Of a stretch of 64,000 nucleotides of DNA, positions 37,101 through 47,992 are shown piece by piece (the stretch's first letter is position 1; each line of letters opens with the position of its first letter). Below the pieces are notes generated by a model. The model ran no database searches. It saw only the letters and a program-made list of their open reading frames with translations, and was not told the origin of the DNA. Source of the DNA: Myxococcales bacterium (lineage in GTDB: Bacteria; Myxococcota_A; UBA9042); assembly GCA_009692425.1 (NCBI GenBank), contig SHZF01000013.1, positions 1 to 64,000 on the forward strand, read 5' to 3'. The translations under genes were made by a program, and so were the position numbers.

Positions 37101-38180
37101 GTCCGAGCACGGCGAGCCCTCGGGCGCCGCGAGGTTCGCGCACTTGCCTTGCTGGCATACGTCTTGCGTGCACGCGTTCTGGTCCGTGCAGTCGAGGCTC
37201 GCCTGGTCCGGTTTGCATTCCTGGTTGCAGTTCGGTACGGCGGTCGCTACGCACAGGCCCGTGGTCACACTGCACGCGTCGGTCGTGCAGGCATTCTGAT
37301 CGTCGCACGGCACCGCGGTGCCCTTGCACACGCTGCCCGCGCACGCGTCGCCGGCCGTACACGCCGCGCCATCGTCGCAGACGGTGCCGTCCGGTTGCAC
37401 GACGTTGGCGCACTTGCCACTTGCCGCGTCGCAACTGTCCGTCGTGCATGGATTCTTGTCGATGCACACCGCTGCGGCCCCAGCCTGGCACGCCCCCGCC
37501 TGGCACGCATCTTGCAAAGTGCACAAATTGCCGTCGTCGCACGGGCCGCCGGCGAACGGCTTCGTTTGGCAGTCGCCGCCCGCAGCGTTGCACGAGTCTT
37601 CGGTGCACGGGTTTTTGTCATCGCACGTGACGGCGACACCACTGCACTTGCCCGCGTCGGTGCAGGCGTCGCCCGTCGTGCACGCGTTGCCGTCGTTGCA
37701 CGGAGCGCCGCCGATCGGGGCGGGCGGGACACACTGCAGGACCACCCCATCGCACGTGTCCAGCGTGCACGGATTCTGGTCGTCGCAATCGGCCGCCACC
37801 TTGCACGGCTTCGCGGCGGGCACGTCGTTGGTCGCGGTGTCGCTGTCGGCGTCATCGGGTGGCGGGGGCACATCGACCGGCGCAAGCACGTCGCTAACGG
37901 GGAGGTCGGCTCCCACGAAATCCGGGCCGTCGCTAGCTGGGAAGATCAGGTCGGCGCCAGCGCGCGCCCCATCGGCGATCAAAACCTCGACCGACACGAC
38001 CTCGGCGACCACTGCATCTGCCTGCGCGTCGGCAAGGCCCACCGTCGCATCGGTGGCCTGCCCGGCGTCGGACCCGTCGAGAGCCGGTCCACCTTCGACG
38101 GCGGCATCGTTCGTGCACGACCCGGCCACGGCGGCCGTCACCATCATGGCGGCCGCGACTCCACGCTGCATTCGGTTCAT
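34110..38180 (-). CDS. Giant Cys-repeat lipoprotein (1356 aa)
   Basis: The precursor begins with a short signal peptide and lipobox AVAGSC, followed by an Asp/Ala/Val-rich linker of about 95 residues. From residue about 125 to the end it is a regular array of CxDxNxCTxDxCxxxxGxC units alternating with GxxCxDGxACTxGDxCxxGxC units, with an occasional NC(x)4-8CNDNN variant; there is no terminal globular domain and the last residues are LTGCQ. The array is the same type as in the 1720-aa protein, so the two are paralogues. It lies 60 bp downstream of the VWA lipoprotein on the same strand. An extended disulfide rod on the cell surface is inferred. Confidence 0.85.
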   Translation of the reverse strand: MNRMQRGVAAAMMVTAAVAGSCTNDAAVEGGPALDGSDAGQATDATVGLADAQADAVVAEVVSVEVLIADGARAGADLIFPASDGPDFVGADLPVSDVLAPVDVPPPPDDADSDTATNDVPAAKPCKVAADCDDQNPCTLDTCDGVVLQCVPPAPIGGAPCNDGNACTTGDACTDAGKCSGVAVTCDDKNPCTEDSCNAAGGDCQTKPFAGGPCDDGNLCTLQDACQAGACQAGAAAVCIDKNPCTTDSCDAASGKCANVVQPDGTVCDDGAACTAGDACAGSVCKGTAVPCDDQNACTTDACSVTTGLCVATAVPNCNQECKPDQASLDCTDQNACTQDVCQQGKCANLAAPEGSPCSDGNACTTDACAASKCVGVSVACDDKNPCTSNGCDPQKGNCIFPPGADNVPCDDGNPCSLQDGCKAGACLGGAPVPCDDKDPCTADACNPKSGACAGAPIAGCGDQCTGDGDCADGNLCTLESCQAGKCVAKLQEGVACDDANACTSGEACAAGVCKGGKAKGCDDGNVCTADGCATTTGLCSVSAAPDGGDCSDGSLCSTNDKCTSGKCMGTSVACDDANACTNDVCNPNTGFCFFQPVFNCNATCFAAQQCNDGNTCTTDACTSGKCTHAVVDAPCVDSNPCTEKEQCTNGVCVPAPKSCDDKNPCTNDLCNSASGACVALPTPGGVPCTDGSACTITDACQGGVCVGSTPVLCNDADPCTADACEPATGKCAAVPIAGCGGGCKANTDCDNKNPCTTETCLTGKCAATLKEGAQCSDGNACTSGDVCKAAACQPGKAVACDDQNPCTNDVCDKASGKCAFTQLATGAACSDANGCTTGDACAAGKCGGVAVACSDQNACTDDLCNQTTGLCQFNPVPNCGTNCTQNQQCNDNNACSQDVCQQGKCAHSTLTGNQCATGNPCTEQDVCKAGTCVGLPKFCDDKNPCTVDACSPVGNNGACVHPIAVDGGACDDANPCSVSDACKAGQCAGAAAVCNDGNPCSVDSCDKASGKCVAVATPGCGKACAANGTCDDTNPCTTDACVNGSCSVVPLAGTACSDGDACTVGETCGLGACGAGKVTTCNDNNACTEGACDKATGACGFKNVDAPCSDGLACTTADKCAAGKCVGSAVGCNDNNPCTTDQCNPNSGSCAFQAVLGCTVNCPAGQCSDNNPCTNDSCANGKCVYAPNQAPCNDNQNCTVTDACAAGKCTGAPKVCEDSNACTQDSCQTATGACTFAKLAGCGPGCKGEADCDDKNPCTVEVCNAFNQVCVYQALPNCNPNPQCKTNGECDDKNVCTNDYCNPSNGACVFQAIPGCNPNQTCAGDVDCDDKNKCTFDLCNVFNKTCVHVPLTGCQ

Positions 38181-38240
38181 CCGGCCCCCGACTCCTCGTG
38201 CCTGCCACGCCGCATGCGCGGGCGCCGGCCTTCGAAGCCC

Positions 38241-40394
38241 CTACAACCCCAGGTCAGCGGCGTAGTTCACCTGAATTTCGTCATTCGGCTGCAGCACTTC
38301 CGTAAAGTACACGGCCGCCGCGTACACCTTGCAGAGACCCTCGATGCAGCGCAGGCCTGCGGCGCATTCGCGCGTGGTCCCGCACGCCAACCCCTCGCCG
38401 GTGACGCTTTCGACCTCGGTGCGGCAGTCAGGCGAGGCCTTGATGTAAAAGGAGTCCTTGGCGGCGGACGTCGGGTCGGCGACGAACTTGAGCGGAACCG
38501 TCTGCTTGGCCCGCGTGCGCAGGATCTTGATTTTCGGCGTCTGGGCGTCGTAGTTGGGGGGGTGCGGCAGGCACACCTTGACGACGCGCTTCTTGATGGT
38601 CTGTGCGAAGTCCTTGAGTGCCGGGCCGAAGCTCGCGCCCTTGCAGATGTTGAACACGGCACCGTTTTCCCGGAAGGCGTTGGCCAGCTTGACGTAGCGC
38701 GAGCCGTACCCCGACTCCCCGCGCTTGCCTTCACACACGTAGGGCGCCTGGCCGGGTGCGATGTTGCGCAGCGTCGAGCGGTAGTACAGCACCCGGTCGC
38801 GCGCAGTCGTTGCGGTTGCGGTCGCGCCCTCGGTCGGGGGCACCGTGTCGCCCGTGATGGTTGCCACGATGACGCGGGCCGGATCCGACTTCAGCGAGCG
38901 GAACAGGTTCACGTACTCCGCCACGGGTGAAAACAACGTGGGCGCCGACAGGCCGAAGTCGGTCAGCGTCTTGGCGACTTGGGCGCGGCTCGTCGCGAGT
39001 TCCTTGGCGGCCGCGGCGTCGCATGTGGCGCGCTCGGGCGAACCGGCCGCCTTGGCGAGGCACTCATTGGGACAAATGACTTTCGGATCCTTGGACTTGC
39101 GGTACTCGCACTGCCCTTCGACCAGCTCCGTGTTGCCATCGACGGCGTCGTTGAAGATCTGGCAGCGCTCCCAGATTTCCTTCGGCACCGCCTTCTTCAG
39201 GGCCTCCTTCTCGGGTTCCGAGCCCTGGCCCATCGGGACGGCGAGGTTGACCGAACAGTCGTCGTCGTCCGACACGAACACGATGATGAGGTAGCCGTCT
39301 TCGCGCACCAGTTGCTTGTACTGGCACGACGCCAACATCGCGCCGGTCTTCGGGTCGCGCGGGCAGTTCGGACCTGATGCAACCTTGCCGTCGGGCAGCT
39401 TGCCGAGCCCCGGATCGAGTGCGTACCACGCCGAGCGGAAGCCGCCCTCGAACTTGGACTCCTGCGTCTGGGACGCGCCGACCGTCGCATTGCAACGGAA
39501 GTACTCGAGTGCCGTCAGCTTCTTCTCGTCAGCATTGCACTCTTTGCCGCCGAGCGTGAACAACTTCTTGCCGCTCGCGTCCTTGGCCTTGTCGACGACG
39601 CAGTAGGGCTGCGACTGGCGCAACACGTTCGGCAGCTTGTCGGGCGACGGGCAGCCTTCGGTCGCCGGCGGGTACTGGCAGCCCGCACTCTCGGTCGACG
39701 TGCCGCCGGGTACGTAGCACTTGATGCGTTGCTTGTCGGGCGGGATGTTGGGCTCGAACAGGTCGCGGCATTGCTGGTCGTTTGAGCAATGCTTCCAACA
39801 GTATGAGTTGATAGAGCAATTGTCGTTCGCTGTATAGATCGCCTGACTGGTCGCCTTGCACTTCCAATCGGTGCCGCCCATCGGATTCGTGTACGTCCCC
39901 TTGCCGCCCGCGGGGCACAGCGACGAGTCGGTCGGGTTCTGGAACACGAAATCGGTCGGCTTGATGCAGTTGCCTTCCGACGTGCACGGCAGCCGGATCC
40001 GCTCGATGCAGTTGGGCGGGAACATGGTGGCCGGGGTGCGCGCGAACTGGCCGACGACCTTGACCGTGCCCTCCGGCGTGATGTCGGGCACTTGCTGCAC
40101 CGTCGCGACCGCCATCTGGGCATCGACGCCGCCGAGCGAGTTGAGCTCCTTGATGAAGTCCTGGAAGCCCGACGCCAGATCGACCTGCTCCTGGCACATC
40201 GACGGCGAGTGGTCGATGACCCAGAGGAAGTCGAGCTTGATCGGCGTCTTGTTCGACAATCCGGTCGTCACACGCACTTCGAAAGTGTCGAGCAGGCGGT
40301 GGACCGGGTAGTCGTTGCAGGCGGGCAGCGCGGTCGAGCCCGCGAGGAGGGCGACCAGCACGGCGGCGATGGGGCGGCGCAGGGGCAGGCGCAT
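38241..40394 (-). CDS. Lipoprotein with von Willebrand factor A-like domain
   Basis: The ATG at 40394, behind GAGG, opens a signal peptide with a cysteine in ALPAC; the ORF track's 315 extra residues are antisense shadow of other genes. The VWA-like domain begins at DFLWVIDHSPSMCQEQ, where DHSPS supplies the DxSxS part of a metal-binding MIDAS, and includes YLIIVFVSDDDDCSVN, a typical Asp-rich VWA strand. Long Cys-containing insertions (about 140-320) break the domain. The C-terminal 150 residues are a separate beta-rich region ending with EIQVNYAADLGL. Proteins of this plan are common in Myxococcota and probably mediate metal-dependent adhesion. 717 aa. Confidence 0.82.
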   Translation of the reverse strand: MRLPLRRPIAAVLVALLAGSTALPACNDYPVHRLLDTFEVRVTTGLSNKTPIKLDFLWVIDHSPSMCQEQVDLASGFQDFIKELNSLGGVDAQMAVATVQQVPDITPEGTVKVVGQFARTPATMFPPNCIERIRLPCTSEGNCIKPTDFVFQNPTDSSLCPAGGKGTYTNPMGGTDWKCKATSQAIYTANDNCSINSYCWKHCSNDQQCRDLFEPNIPPDKQRIKCYVPGGTSTESAGCQYPPATEGCPSPDKLPNVLRQSQPYCVVDKAKDASGKKLFTLGGKECNADEKKLTALEYFRCNATVGASQTQESKFEGGFRSAWYALDPGLGKLPDGKVASGPNCPRDPKTGAMLASCQYKQLVREDGYLIIVFVSDDDDCSVNLAVPMGQGSEPEKEALKKAVPKEIWERCQIFNDAVDGNTELVEGQCEYRKSKDPKVICPNECLAKAAGSPERATCDAAAAKELATSRAQVAKTLTDFGLSAPTLFSPVAEYVNLFRSLKSDPARVIVATITGDTVPPTEGATATATTARDRVLYYRSTLRNIAPGQAPYVCEGKRGESGYGSRYVKLANAFRENGAVFNICKGASFGPALKDFAQTIKKRVVKVCLPHPPNYDAQTPKIKILRTRAKQTVPLKFVADPTSAAKDSFYIKASPDCRTEVESVTGEGLACGTTRECAAGLRCIEGLCKVYAAAVYFTEVLQPNDEIQVNYAADLGL

Positions 40395-40544
40395 GCGAAG
40401 ACCTCGGCGGGGAAGCCGCGCGGTGAGGATAGCAGATGGCGCGCGGCGGCGGGAAGAACTTGCCAGGGTGGATTCGGCGCCAGTGCAGCTTGACGCCGCG
40501 CCCCGAAGTTGGGACACGCTAGGCGTCACTTGGAATTGCCCGGC

Positions 40545-41270
40545 ATGCGCGTCGCCATCCGCCTGTTCGTCCCTGCGCTGCTCGCAACAGCCGTGCCGGC
40601 CGGGGCCGATCCCACCTGGCAGCGCATTTCGGCCGACGACGGCATCGAGGTCGACGTGCGCAGCGCGGGCGATGTGCCGTTTCCGGAGTTCCGCGGGCAT
40701 GTCGTGATCCCGGCGGCGGTGCTCGAAGTGGCGGCCGTGCTCGAAGACATCGACCGCGTGTGCGAGTGGACCCAGCGCTGTGCGGCGTCGAAGTTGCTGC
40801 GCCGGCTGACCGAGACCGAGGTCGTGTTCTACAACCGCACCGAAGCGCCGTGGCCGGCTTCGGATCGCGACGCAGTGCTGGCCGCCAGCGTGACCGGGTT
40901 GCCCGAAGGCCGCGACGTGTGGATGCGGATTCGCACGTCGCCGTTCCCGTTCCCCGCCGCTGCCGGCACGGTCCGGATGCCCTACACGCGCGGCCACTAC
41001 CGCTTGACGCAGTCCGAGCGCGGCACCCTCGTCGAGTTCCAACTCCAGACCGACATCGGCGGCTGGGTGCCGCTGTGGATGGTGAAGTTCCTGCAGAAGC
41101 GCGTGCCCCACGACACGCTCGCCGGGTTGCGCGCGCGCACGCTGGCGTGGCGCGGTCGCTATGTGGAGCGGGTCCAGCGTTGGCAACAGGCGGCGGCGGC
41201 AAGCGCCTTGTCGGGCGCGGTGACGGGCCTGCCGCGGAGTCTGACGCCGAGCGTGGCGCCGCCGCGATAG
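40545..41270 (+). CDS. START-domain-like lipid-binding protein, secreted
   Basis: Taking the Met before RVAIRLFVPALLA as start gives 241 aa with a signal peptide cleaved near PAGA. The body matches bacterial START/SRPBCC domains: WQRISADDGIEVDVRSAG, PEFRGHVVIP, VVFYNRTEAPWPASDRDAV, TDIGGWVPLWMVKFLQ. START domains hold a single lipid or hydrophobic ligand in a deep cavity. The exported form suggests lipid carriage in the periplasm, though this is inferred. It is convergent with the acyl-CoA dehydrogenase gene, with 28 bp between stops. Confidence 0.82.
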   Translation: MRVAIRLFVPALLATAVPAGADPTWQRISADDGIEVDVRSAGDVPFPEFRGHVVIPAAVLEVAAVLEDIDRVCEWTQRCAASKLLRRLTETEVVFYNRTEAPWPASDRDAVLAASVTGLPEGRDVWMRIRTSPFPFPAAAGTVRMPYTRGHYRLTQSERGTLVEFQLQTDIGGWVPLWMVKFLQKRVPHDTLAGLRARTLAWRGRYVERVQRWQQAAAASALSGAVTGLPRSLTPSVAPPR

Positions 41271-41298
41271 ACTCGTCCGCCGCCTCGCAAGATCACGT

Positions 41299-43125
41299 TC
41301 AGTACGTCGACCAGCGGTACCCGCCGCGCGCGACGGCATCCGCAGCGATGAGGCGCTTGCACGCGATCAGGTTCGTCGGCGCGGTCGTCGAAAACTGCGC
41401 GGCGCGCTCCAGCCACGGGTCGAGTGCCGCACCGGAAAAGCACGCGGCGAGCAGACGCCGGGCCGACGCGACGGCCCGATCCAGCGCTTCGGCGGCCGCC
41501 ACGGTACAGGCTGCAACGGTACACGCCGCGACCGTACTGGCCGCACTGCCCGCCGTTCGTGCCTCCGTGTTCATCGCTGCGAGCGGGTCCGCCGCTGTGA
41601 GCCGCTGGGCCGTGCGCGCCATCGCGGAATCGACCACGCACGCATCGATGCAGAGGTTCGCGATGCCGACCATCAACTCCTGCTCGCCGTCGAGCGCCAT
41701 GCCGAAACGCGCGGCGGCGGCGCCCATCACCAGTCGGGTCAAAGCCTTGGTGCGCGCCAGGGCATCGTGCGCCGGTGCCAGCGGTCCGGCGGGCACGTCG
41801 GCCAGTTCGGGCACGCTATCGAACGTCAGGGCGAGGCGGCGCTGCAGCGCGCGCTTGAAGAGCGTCCCCGGCACGAGCAGGCGGTTGATCTCGTTCGTGC
41901 CCTCGAAGATGCGGTTGACGCGGGCATCGCGCACGAACTTCTCGACGTTGTAGTCCTCGACGAAGCCGTAGCCGCCATGCCACTGCAGGGCGCGGTCGAG
42001 TATGCGATCCAGGGCCTCGGAGCAGTACACCTTGGCGATGGACGCCTCGATCGCGTACTCCTCGATCGCCGCCATCTGGCGCTCGACGTAGTCGGGCTGG
42101 TGCGGATCGACGTCGGCGAGGCGGCTGTCGATGGCGCCCGCGATGCCGTAGCACACCGTTTCGCCGAGGTAGATCTGGATCATGCTGTCGGCGATCTGCT
42201 CGCGGATGGCACCAAAGTCGGCGATGCGGGTACCAAACTGCTTGCGATCGCCGGCGTACGTCAGCGCCTCTCCGAGCGCGCGCTTGGCCAACCCCACCAC
42301 GCCGCCACCCAATTTGTAGCGGCCCAGGTTCAGCGTGTTGAACGCAATGCGGTGGCCCTTGCCGACCTCGCCGAGCACGTTCTCGACCGGAACCGCGGCG
42401 TTCTCGAAGATGAGCTGGCAGGTCGACGAGCCGCGCAGCCCCAGCTTGTGCTCCTCGTTGCCGATCGTGAAGCCGGGCGTGCCCCGCTCGACGATAAAGG
42501 CCGTGAACTTGTCCGCATCGACCTTGGCGAACACGACACCGACGTCCATCCACGCGGCGTTGGTGATCCATTGCTTCGTGCCGTTCAGCACATAATGCGT
42601 GCCCGCGGCGTTCAAGCGAGCGGTGGTGCGCGCGGCCAAGGCGTCTGAGCCACTGCCCGGCTCCGACAGGGCATAGCACGAGACGGCACGACCAGACCCG
42701 ATGCGCTCCAGGTACTTGTGCTTCTGGGCGGCGTTGCCGAAGTAGAGAATTGGCGCCAGGCCGATGCCCGAGTGCGCTCCCCAAGTCACGCAGAAGTCCC
42801 CAGAAGTCGAAAGCTTTTCTGCCACAAGCAGACTCGTGACCTTGTCGGCGCCGAGGCCCCCGAGGTCTTCCGGCACCTCGACGAGCCCGAAGCCGAGGTC
42901 GCACGCCTTGCGCAGCACCTGGATCATGGCCTTTGACGCCTTGCCCTCTTTTGATTCGAGAAAGCGCTCTTGCGGGAACACCTCCTTTTCCATGAAGCGT
43001 TGGGCTTCGGCCGCCATCGCGCGCTGCTCTTCGGTGAAGCCTTCGGGCGCAAAGATGCGCGCGGCGCCGGCGGCATGGAGCAGAAACGAACCACCGGGTA
43101 GGATGGGCAGGGTGTCGGCGGGCAT
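41299..43125 (-). CDS. Acyl-CoA dehydrogenase (VLCAD-like)
   Basis: GAGGAG precedes the ATG at 43125. The 608-aa protein has the helical N-domain (GFTEEQRAMAAEAQRF), beta-domain motif YALSEPGSGSDALA, and the C-domain signature QWHGGYGFVEDYNVEKFVRD followed by RIFEGTNEINR, whose Glu fits the catalytic base position of this branch. Beyond about residue 390 there is a C-terminal helical extension, as in very-long-chain enzymes and ACAD9. It performs the first, FAD-dependent step of fatty-acid beta-oxidation in the cytoplasm. No ETF or other beta-oxidation gene is in the window. Confidence 0.9.
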   Translation of the reverse strand: MPADTLPILPGGSFLLHAAGAARIFAPEGFTEEQRAMAAEAQRFMEKEVFPQERFLESKEGKASKAMIQVLRKACDLGFGLVEVPEDLGGLGADKVTSLLVAEKLSTSGDFCVTWGAHSGIGLAPILYFGNAAQKHKYLERIGSGRAVSCYALSEPGSGSDALAARTTARLNAAGTHYVLNGTKQWITNAAWMDVGVVFAKVDADKFTAFIVERGTPGFTIGNEEHKLGLRGSSTCQLIFENAAVPVENVLGEVGKGHRIAFNTLNLGRYKLGGGVVGLAKRALGEALTYAGDRKQFGTRIADFGAIREQIADSMIQIYLGETVCYGIAGAIDSRLADVDPHQPDYVERQMAAIEEYAIEASIAKVYCSEALDRILDRALQWHGGYGFVEDYNVEKFVRDARVNRIFEGTNEINRLLVPGTLFKRALQRRLALTFDSVPELADVPAGPLAPAHDALARTKALTRLVMGAAAARFGMALDGEQELMVGIANLCIDACVVDSAMARTAQRLTAADPLAAMNTEARTAGSAASTVAACTVAACTVAAAEALDRAVASARRLLAACFSGAALDPWLERAAQFSTTAPTNLIACKRLIAADAVARGGYRWSTY

Positions 43126-43203
43126 GGGCTCCTCGGCTCAATGGAGGGCACCAGTGTAGCGCCGGACGCGGCTTGACGCAACGCGTCAACGAGGGAGGCA
43201 GAC

Positions 43204-45111
43204 GTGGACGCAAGGCAAAGGACATGGAGCCGGTGGATCGCAGTGGCCTGCACCGTCGCGGGCTGTCGCAACGGCGACCGGCGCGAACCTGCGGCACCCG
43301 TTGTCGAGGCGGTCGCCCTGCCTGCACCCGCGCCGCCGGCACCCGCGTTGGAACCGATCGCCCCGGACAGGACGCGAATGCCCCAGCGGGCCACCGGCTC
43401 AACGGCGGCGATTGCGACGGCGCACGCACTGGCCACGGACGCGGCCCGGCACGCGCTAGAGCGGGGCGGCAGTGCGGTCGATGGCCTCGTGGCGGCCTCG
43501 ATGATGCTCAGTGTCGTGCAGCCGCAGTCGACGGGCATTGGCGGCGGCGGCTTTGCGATTGTGCTGGCGGCCGACGGCAGTGCGAGCGCGTTGGACTTTC
43601 GCGAAACGGCGCCCGCAGCGCTGCGGATCGACGACTACCTCGATGCGACGGGGGGCGCGGTCGGCGAGCGCTCGCGCACCGGAGGGCTGGCCGTGGCCGT
43701 GCCGGGCTACGTCGCCGGGCTGGGCGAACTGCACGCGCGCTTTGGCCGACGGCCTTGGAGCGAAGACGTGGCCGAGGCGGCGGATGTGGCCGAACGCGGC
43801 TTCCCCATCGGTGCGGAGTTGGCCCACGCGATCGGCTTCGTCCACGCGACCCTGAATCCGGCTGCGCGCGCCGTGTTCTTGCCGCGCGGTGCGGTGCCGC
43901 GTGCGGGCGAAATCCTGCGTTTCCCGGCCCTTGCCGGCACTCTGCGTGCGATCGGGGCCCACGGGCCGCGGGCCTTCTACCGGGGCGCCGTGGCCGCCGA
44001 CCTGGCCCGCGCCACGCAGCAAGCCGGCGGGCGCATGACGGAGGCGGACCTCGCCGCCTACCAGCCGCGTTGGGTCGAGCCGTTGCAGGGCCGCGCGTTT
44101 GGCAACGACATCTTCACGATGCCGCAGCCGTCTGCCGGCGGGGCGCAACTGCTCGCGATGGCTGAACTCGTCGCGGGCTGGCGCGCGCAGCGCGAGTTGG
44201 GGTGCGCTGCAACTTTTCGACCGAAGGGTCGAGCGAAGGCCGCCCGGACCGGGTTCTTTGCCGGCCCGTGCCCGTTGCCCGACGCCGAAATCCCGCACCT
44301 GTGGACCGAGGCGATGCGGCGTTCGTTCGTGCTGCGCCTGCGTCTATCGGGCGATGCGGCGGCGCCGGCCCGCGTGTTGGCCGACGTCTATCCACCCGTC
44401 GCAATGCAGGACGTCGCAAGCGGCTACGACCCCATGCTCGCCACACCGACTGCCCGTTGGCTGGCGAGCCCACCGGCAAAGGAGGCGGCGCCCAACACCA
44501 GCCACGTGTCGATCGTCGATTCCCAGGGCATGGCGGTGGCCAGCACGCACACGGTCAACCTGCTGCTGGGTTCCGGCATCGTGGCCCCAGAGTCCGGTGT
44601 CGTGCTGAACGACGAAATGGACGACTTCACGTTTGCGCTCGGCACGGAGAACGCTTTTGGGTTGGCCGGCAGCGCGGCGAACCTTGCGCGGCCCGGTGCC
44701 CGGCCCGTCAGTTCGATGACACCCGTGATCGCGACACGCAACGGCCAGGTCGTGCTTGTGGTGGGCACGCCCGGTGGCACGCGCATCCCGACCGTCGTGA
44801 TGCAGGTGATGGCCCGCGTCGCCGCTCGTGGGTCGGAAGCCGCCGCGGGGTTGCAAGCCGCCGCGGGGTTGCAAGCCGCCGTAGCGGCGCCGCGGGTCCA
44901 CCACCAAGCGTTGCCCGACCGTGTAGAGGTCGAAACGGGGCAGCCCGCTGCGGACGCGATCGCCGCCACCTTGGCGCAACGCGGGCACTCCGTGCATCGG
45001 CGCGGGCCGTGGTGCAACGTGCAGGCGATTGCCCTGCATCGATCGGTGACGGGCACAGAATTGGAAGCGGTCAGCGACCCGCGCGGCGAGGGAGGCGCTG
45101 CGGCCTGGTAA
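43204..45111 (+). CDS. ggt: Gamma-glutamyltransferase, lipoprotein form
   Basis: A GTG at 43204 follows GGGAGG. The 635-aa precursor has a hydrophobic segment with Cys in VAGC, so it may be lipid-anchored. The large subunit includes DAARHALERGGSAVDG, QSTGIGGGGFAIV and DFRETAPAAL; the autoprocessing/nucleophile Thr is in PNTSHVSIVDS, followed by VLNDEMDDFTF and the SSMTP oxyanion-type motif. The enzyme cleaves gamma-glutamyl bonds of glutathione and related peptides in the periplasm. An 18-bp tandem repeat near the end encodes AAAGLQ twice in a surface loop. The region around residue 340 (CAATFRPKGRAKAARTG) looks unusual for the family. Confidence 0.9.
   Translation: MDARQRTWSRWIAVACTVAGCRNGDRREPAAPVVEAVALPAPAPPAPALEPIAPDRTRMPQRATGSTAAIATAHALATDAARHALERGGSAVDGLVAASMMLSVVQPQSTGIGGGGFAIVLAADGSASALDFRETAPAALRIDDYLDATGGAVGERSRTGGLAVAVPGYVAGLGELHARFGRRPWSEDVAEAADVAERGFPIGAELAHAIGFVHATLNPAARAVFLPRGAVPRAGEILRFPALAGTLRAIGAHGPRAFYRGAVAADLARATQQAGGRMTEADLAAYQPRWVEPLQGRAFGNDIFTMPQPSAGGAQLLAMAELVAGWRAQRELGCAATFRPKGRAKAARTGFFAGPCPLPDAEIPHLWTEAMRRSFVLRLRLSGDAAAPARVLADVYPPVAMQDVASGYDPMLATPTARWLASPPAKEAAPNTSHVSIVDSQGMAVASTHTVNLLLGSGIVAPESGVVLNDEMDDFTFALGTENAFGLAGSAANLARPGARPVSSMTPVIATRNGQVVLVVGTPGGTRIPTVVMQVMARVAARGSEAAAGLQAAAGLQAAVAAPRVHHQALPDRVEVETGQPAADAIAATLAQRGHSVHRRGPWCNVQAIALHRSVTGTELEAVSDPRGEGGAAAW
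44837..44881. repeat. 18-bp tandem repeat in the gamma-glutamyltransferase gene
   Basis: AAGCCGCCGCGGGGTTGC is present twice (44837-44854, 44855-44872) plus a 9-bp third partial copy. It is in frame and adds a GLQAAA-type six-residue unit near the C-terminal part of the small subunit. Confidence 0.85.
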
Positions 45112-45169
45112 GAGCAAGCGACGCGGCCCGGTAGCTGGCCTGCGGGTGTGCCGACGGAGACTACTCCAA

Positions 45170-45874
45170 CTACATGAGCACCTTGAACAACACGTAGAAG
45201 ATGACGACCAGGCCGACGCCGAGGTGAGCGGCGCCGCGCACGGTCTCCAACGGCTTCGTGGTCGCGCCCTTGTCGGCAAGCAGTGCGTTCGCCTCGAGTC
45301 CGCCGAGCAGCACGAGCCACGCGACGGCGCTGCCGATCTGGCCCATCTGCGTCACGTTGGTGGCCAGCGTCGCCAGGTGACTCGACGCCGCCATGAAGAA
45401 AAGCATCGGGATCGACAGCACGGCATTCGTGCGCGAGGCGAGGAATGCGCGCCTTGCGTGGCCCGCCGCGGCCGGGTTCGCCGGGTTGCCCGCCAGCACG
45501 CCCTCAGCGTTGGCGATGACGACCTTCTGATTCGGCCAGATTACGAACCAGACATTGTACCACATGATCGATCCGAGCAGCCCGCCCAGCGTGATGCGCC
45601 AAGCCTGCCCTTGCGAGTAGAAGGCGTCGAGGCTGCCTGCGCCGTGGATGAGCGTCCCGACCAGCAACACGCCGGTGACGAACGTCACCATCGCCGACCA
45701 GCGGAACCACCACAGCGCCCGCGGCACGAGCTTGGCGATGGCGGTGTTGCGTGCGGGAGCGTCGAAGTCGGGGAACGACGGAATCTGCACGAGGTTGAAG
45801 TAGTACAGCAGGCCCACCCACGCCACGCCGGCGAGGATGTGGAACCAGCGGAACAGGAATTGGATTTCTTCCAT
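45170..45874 (-). CDS. PuuD-like membrane protein (urate hydroxylase PuuD membrane domain, no cytochrome part)
   Basis: The ATG at 45874 follows GGGAGAGACCC. The 234-aa protein has about five or six membrane helices. Its opening FLFRWFHILAGVAWVGLLYYFNLVQIP closely follows the membrane domain of PuuD, a urate hydroxylase with a C-terminal cytochrome c; that haem domain (CxxCH) is absent here, so the protein may use another electron acceptor or do something else. Short homologues without the cytochrome are common and poorly characterised. No purine-degradation genes are nearby. It is divergent from the kinase genes. Confidence 0.75.
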   Translation of the reverse strand: MEEIQFLFRWFHILAGVAWVGLLYYFNLVQIPSFPDFDAPARNTAIAKLVPRALWWFRWSAMVTFVTGVLLVGTLIHGAGSLDAFYSQGQAWRITLGGLLGSIMWYNVWFVIWPNQKVVIANAEGVLAGNPANPAAAGHARRAFLASRTNAVLSIPMLFFMAASSHLATLATNVTQMGQIGSAVAWLVLLGGLEANALLADKGATTKPLETVRGAAHLGVGLVVIFYVLFKVLM

Positions 45875-46028
45875 GGGTCTCTCCCGGGCGGGCAAACGGC
45901 GTCGGTGAATCGGACCGATCGTGTCCGATTGCGCGGCGACGATAGGCCTGCGGCTCGGCGCCTGTCAACGCAATGGCGAGGGCTGCTTGACGGCGCACGG
46001 CGCGCGGGTTGACGCTATGCGACACGCC

Positions 46029-47987
<1,959 letters not shown>

Positions 47988-47992
47988 GCGCG

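Noticed and set aside
34056-38930. 1624-codon plus-strand ORF, with similar giant ones at 2816-6826 and 27382-31233
   Set aside because: These are antisense shadows of the Cys-repeat genes or other high-GC genes. They have Arg/Ala/Val-biased composition, no domain, no signal peptide, and cross the boundaries of convincing genes on the other strand.
38241-41339. Track ORF of 1032 aa for the VWA protein
   Set aside because: The part before 40394 overlaps the plus-strand START-domain gene and has shadow composition; the Met at 40394 opens a proper lipoprotein signal.
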